DNA from: an uncultured Aquimarina sp.
GTDB lineage: Bacteria > Bacteroidota > Bacteroidia > Flavobacteriales > Flavobacteriaceae
DNA length: 64,000 nt
Reading direction: 5' to 3'
Assembly (NCBI GenBank): GCA_947496555.1
Contig: CANMDH010000006.1
Span: forward strand, 1-64,000
The notes beneath the pieces are model-generated. The model was not told the origin of the DNA. It made no database searches and saw only the letters and a list, made by a program, of their open reading frames with translations. The position numbers and the translations under genes were made by a program. Of the stretch, positions 61,820 to 64,000 are shown piece after piece. Each line of letters opens with the position of its first letter. The stretch's first letter is position 1.

Positions 61820-62719
61820 CTATCTGTGATTTTTGTATACCCAAGGTATATTACTTTTTTGGAGCAGTTCATAATGCTCTTCTGATAGCTCTTTCTGATC
61901 GTATTTTATCAAACACTCTTGTAATTGCTTTTGTGTTCTTATCCCGATAACAGCAGAACTAATTGCCTTATTTTTGAGCACATAATGTATAGCCGTTTGA
62001 CACATAGATTTTTCTTCACCGGATATTTTTTGCATTGTTTTTATTGTTCTTTGAATATCAGACAAAGAGTAATTTAGGTATTCTGCAATTGGTTTCCCGG
62101 CTAATAGCCCTTTGGCAAGGGTTCCTCTTACCAATACGCCAATGTTATTTTTCTTCAATACGTCCAAACTTTCCTCTTCGGGTCTGCGATCGAGCAAGCT
62201 ATATTGCATCATCACACTAGAAATATTAGATCTCTTGATATACTCTTTGATTACATTTGGGCGTATAGACGAAATCCCATAATATCGTATTTTCCCTTGC
62301 TTTTTTAAAATTTCGAAGGCTTCAATAGTTTCATCAATAGGATCATCTATAGTTCCACCATGCAGTTGATACAAATCAATGTAATCTGTTTGTAAACGAC
62401 GTAGACTTTCCTCTACCGATTTCAAGATATAGGATTTACTTGGATTCCAATCCCAACCACTTTTATCTGTACGCCATTGATTACCAACTTTGGTCCCAAT
62501 GACAATATCTTTTCTATAGTTTTTTAGAGCCTTGCCAACCGTAGCTTCATTTTTACCATGATCATACAGGTCTGCAGTATCAAAAAAAGTGACTCCATGA
62601 TCTATCGCTTTATGCATTAATTTTTCAGAATTTGTATCCTGATAATCCAAAGACATGCAGCCAAAGGATATTTCACTTACGATTAATTCTGAATTTCCAA
62701 GCTGGCGATATTTCATCAC
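61820..62719 (-). CDS. Aldo/keto reductase
   Basis: 299 aa. The AKR signature is present: SFGCMSLD, FFDTADLYDHGKNEATVGKAL (catalytic D and Y), VIGTKVGNQWR, DLYQLHGG and VIGIRTQKQLQECL at the C-terminus. NADPH-dependent oxidoreductase of unknown substrate, family of YdbC/tas type. It is separate from yraN by 32 bp and could be co-transcribed with it. Confidence 0.93.
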   Translation of the reverse strand: MMKYRQLGNSELIVSEISFGCMSLDYQDTNSEKLMHKAIDHGVTFFDTADLYDHGKNEATVGKALKNYRKDIVIGTKVGNQWRTDKSGWDWNPSKSYILKSVEESLRRLQTDYIDLYQLHGGTIDDPIDETIEAFEILKKQGKIRYYGISSIRPNVIKEYIKRSNISSVMMQYSLLDRRPEEESLDVLKKNNIGVLVRGTLAKGLLAGKPIAEYLNYSLSDIQRTIKTMQKISGEEKSMCQTAIHYVLKNKAISSAVIGIRTQKQLQECLIKYDQKELSEEHYELLQKSNIPWVYKNHR

Positions 62720-62751
62720 TACCCAAGTTAAATTGAATCTAAAGATACCGC

Positions 62752-63111
62752 TCAGAAATGATAAAAAGCGTCCTCAAGATGTTCAATATTGGTTCCTAGT
62801 TTATTTTTTATGATCGCAACGATATCAAACCGCACTTCGGCATCGAGATCATTTTCCTCAATATAGTTATTAATGGCTTTGACCAACGATTGTATTTGTT
62901 TGGGCTTTACAAACTCCTGGGGATTACCAAATTCCGGAGTACTACGAGTCTTTACCTCGACAACCACAAGTATATCTTCAGTTTTGGCTATAATATCGAT
63001 TTCTGATTTTAGATAGCGATAATTTTTCTCTAAAATATCATATCCTTTTTTAAGTAAAAAATCGATCGCCAATTGTTCTCCTTTTTTACCAAGTGCGTTA
63101 TGCTCTGCCAT
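62752..63111 (-). CDS. yraN: YraN family (UPF0102) nuclease-fold protein
   Basis: 119 aa, normal size. The family signature GKKGEQLAIDFLLKKGYDILEKNYRYLKSEIDIIAKTEDILVVVEVKTRS contains the restriction-endonuclease-like E-x-D...E-V-K core. Its biological role is not settled. It ends the unit with the LD-carboxypeptidase, 2 bp downstream of that gene. Confidence 0.95.
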   Translation of the reverse strand: MAEHNALGKKGEQLAIDFLLKKGYDILEKNYRYLKSEIDIIAKTEDILVVVEVKTRSTPEFGNPQEFVKPKQIQSLVKAINNYIEENDLDAEVRFDIVAIIKNKLGTNIEHLEDAFYHF

Positions 63112-63113
63112 TA

Positions 63114-64000
63114 TTAAATGTACTTAAATATAACTTCATCATTTTTTACTTCCAAAGAAACATCAGCGCCAAAAATAAGCGCTCGATTATCTTCGATATG
63201 CCCCATCGGAAAATTAAACGCTACCGGAAAATTATAGTCCTTTACGACATCTTGAATTATTCTTTTTGCTTTTTTCCCAAAAGGAATATTGTTATCATGC
63301 ATTTTGGTCATCCCACCAACAATTAATCCCTGTAAATTATCAAAATACCCATTTCGTTTTAAATTTTGGAGCATACGATCGATATGATATAAATACTCAT
63401 CAAGATCTTCAATACATAAAACCTTACCCGTAGTATCCAAGGATGATTTTGATCCGCATAACGAATACAACATTGATAAGTTTCCACCAACAAGTTGTCC
63501 AGTGCAACTCCCCAAAATATTCTTTTTTGAAGCAGGGATTGTATATTCGATTTTATTTCCGAAAATAACTTCTTTTAAAGAATCCATAGACGCTTTGGTG
63601 CCTTTATGAATATCAATAGGCATTGGCGCATGTATAGTATTGATCCCAAAATTATGAATATGCGAGTGCAATACAGTTATGTCTGAGTACCCGATGATCC
63701 ATTTTGGCTTCTTTTGAAAACCAGAAAAATCGATATCATCGATGATCCTAACCGTACCATATCCACCCCGTGCACACCAAATAGCTTTGATGTCATCATC
63801 ATCCAACAATTGTTGGAAATCCTCTCTTCGTGCTTGATCTGATCCAGCAAACTGGTGATCATGCATCCCAATTGTTGAACCTACAACAGGTCGCAAATCC
63901 CAGGTTTCAAGGAGATTAATTGCTTCTCTAATCTCTTTAAAATCAATCCTTCGGGCAGTAGAAACGATAGCTATTTTATCTCCAGGTTTAACAAAATTGG
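63114..64000 (-). CDS. LD-carboxypeptidase (S66 family), 5' end outside the window
   Basis: At least 295 codons; the reading frame stays open to the right edge, and the visible start reads NFVKPGDKIAIVSTARRIDFKEI, the usual N-terminal region of the family, so the true start lies beyond 64000. The S66 motifs are present: ARGGYG, IIGYSDIT (nucleophile Ser), LCIEDLDEY (Glu) and NFPMGHIEDN (His). It cleaves L-D peptide bonds in murein recycling, or is MccF-like. Confidence 0.93.
   Translation of the reverse strand, partial: NFVKPGDKIAIVSTARRIDFKEIREAINLLETWDLRPVVGSTIGMHDHQFAGSDQARREDFQQLLDDDDIKAIWCARGGYGTVRIIDDIDFSGFQKKPKWIIGYSDITVLHSHIHNFGINTIHAPMPIDIHKGTKASMDSLKEVIFGNKIEYTIPASKKNILGSCTGQLVGGNLSMLYSLCGSKSSLDTTGKVLCIEDLDEYLYHIDRMLQNLKRNGYFDNLQGLIVGGMTKMHDNNIPFGKKAKRIIQDVVKDYNFPVAFNFPMGHIEDNRALIFGADVSLEVKNDEVIFKYI

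Noticed and set aside
1-64000. CRISPR array, tRNA or rRNA genes
   Set aside because: Regular repeats here are all in coding fibre proteins or single palindromes; no direct-repeat/spacer array, cas gene, tRNA-like cloverleaf or rRNA sequence was recognised by eye.

Overview
The window looks like chromosomal DNA of a marine flavobacterium (family Flavobacteriaceae; Aquimarina-like is only a guess). Reasons: AT-rich sequence, a FecI-type sigma / FecR / SusC / SusD locus, Por-type (T9SS) C-terminal sorting domains, several flavobacterial families (DUF4199, DUF6428, TPR-AraC regulators), and at mfd a promoter of the Bacteroidetes form TTG-N20-TAnnTTTG. No tRNA, rRNA, CRISPR array, intact transposon or prophage was recognised.

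Layout. 1-1.5 kb: a small-gene stretch on the minus strand with two orphan ORFs flanked by a direct repeat and a ParD/ParE-type toxin-antitoxin pair. 1.6-21.3 kb: a large locus that appears devoted to phosphate esters and phosphodiesters. It has an ECF sigma factor divergent from its FecR anti-sigma, a SusC/SusD outer-membrane uptake pair, two surface or periplasmic lipoproteins, a PhoD-like phosphatase, a glycerophosphodiesterase, a glycerol-3-phosphate-type (OPA family) permease, a protein made of 17-residue repeats, a GDPD/phosphodiester-glycosidase (NAGPA) fusion and a T9SS-exported LamG protein. The likely logic is surface capture of a phosphodiester-containing polymer or headgroup, cleavage outside the inner membrane, and import of the glycerophosphate. 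21.3-22.2 kb is a gene graveyard with a fragment of the repeat protein and a doubly frameshifted HicB antitoxin.

22.3-38.1 kb is mostly housekeeping or small accessory genes: a T9SS-sorted repeat protein, a 2-hydroxyacid dehydrogenase, a membrane LuxR regulator with DUF4199, a short arsenic operon without an efflux pump (arsR, DUF6428, arsN-like, arsC), a nucleoside hydrolase, a two-domain acyltransferase resembling ornithine/glycine-lipid synthases, aspartate kinase and fructose-1,6-bisphosphatase. 38.4-41.6 kb holds a tight four-gene operon: coiled-coil protein, roadblock/longin-like protein, Ras-like GTPase, hybrid histidine kinase. This is the best candidate for a little-described signalling system.

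41.6-50.3 kb is a minus-strand block of poorly characterised cytoplasmic proteins (TerB-like, ankyrin, YwqG/DUF1963 and orphans), ending in a TPR-AraC regulator. It resembles an immunity-gene array, and a similar inverted-repeat motif lies just upstream of five of its transcription units. 50.5-64 kb carries a PLP enzyme, mfd (with a palindromic repeat embedded in its coding sequence), an XRE regulator with membrane helices, an M20 amidohydrolase, a serine beta-lactamase-like hydrolase, an NHL-repeat lipoprotein, a membrane AraC regulator, an aldo/keto reductase, yraN and a truncated LD-carboxypeptidase at the right edge. Palindromic elements with TGTCA...TGACA ends occur at 2.2, 27.2 and 52.7 kb. 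All functions come from sequence reading alone; no database search was run.
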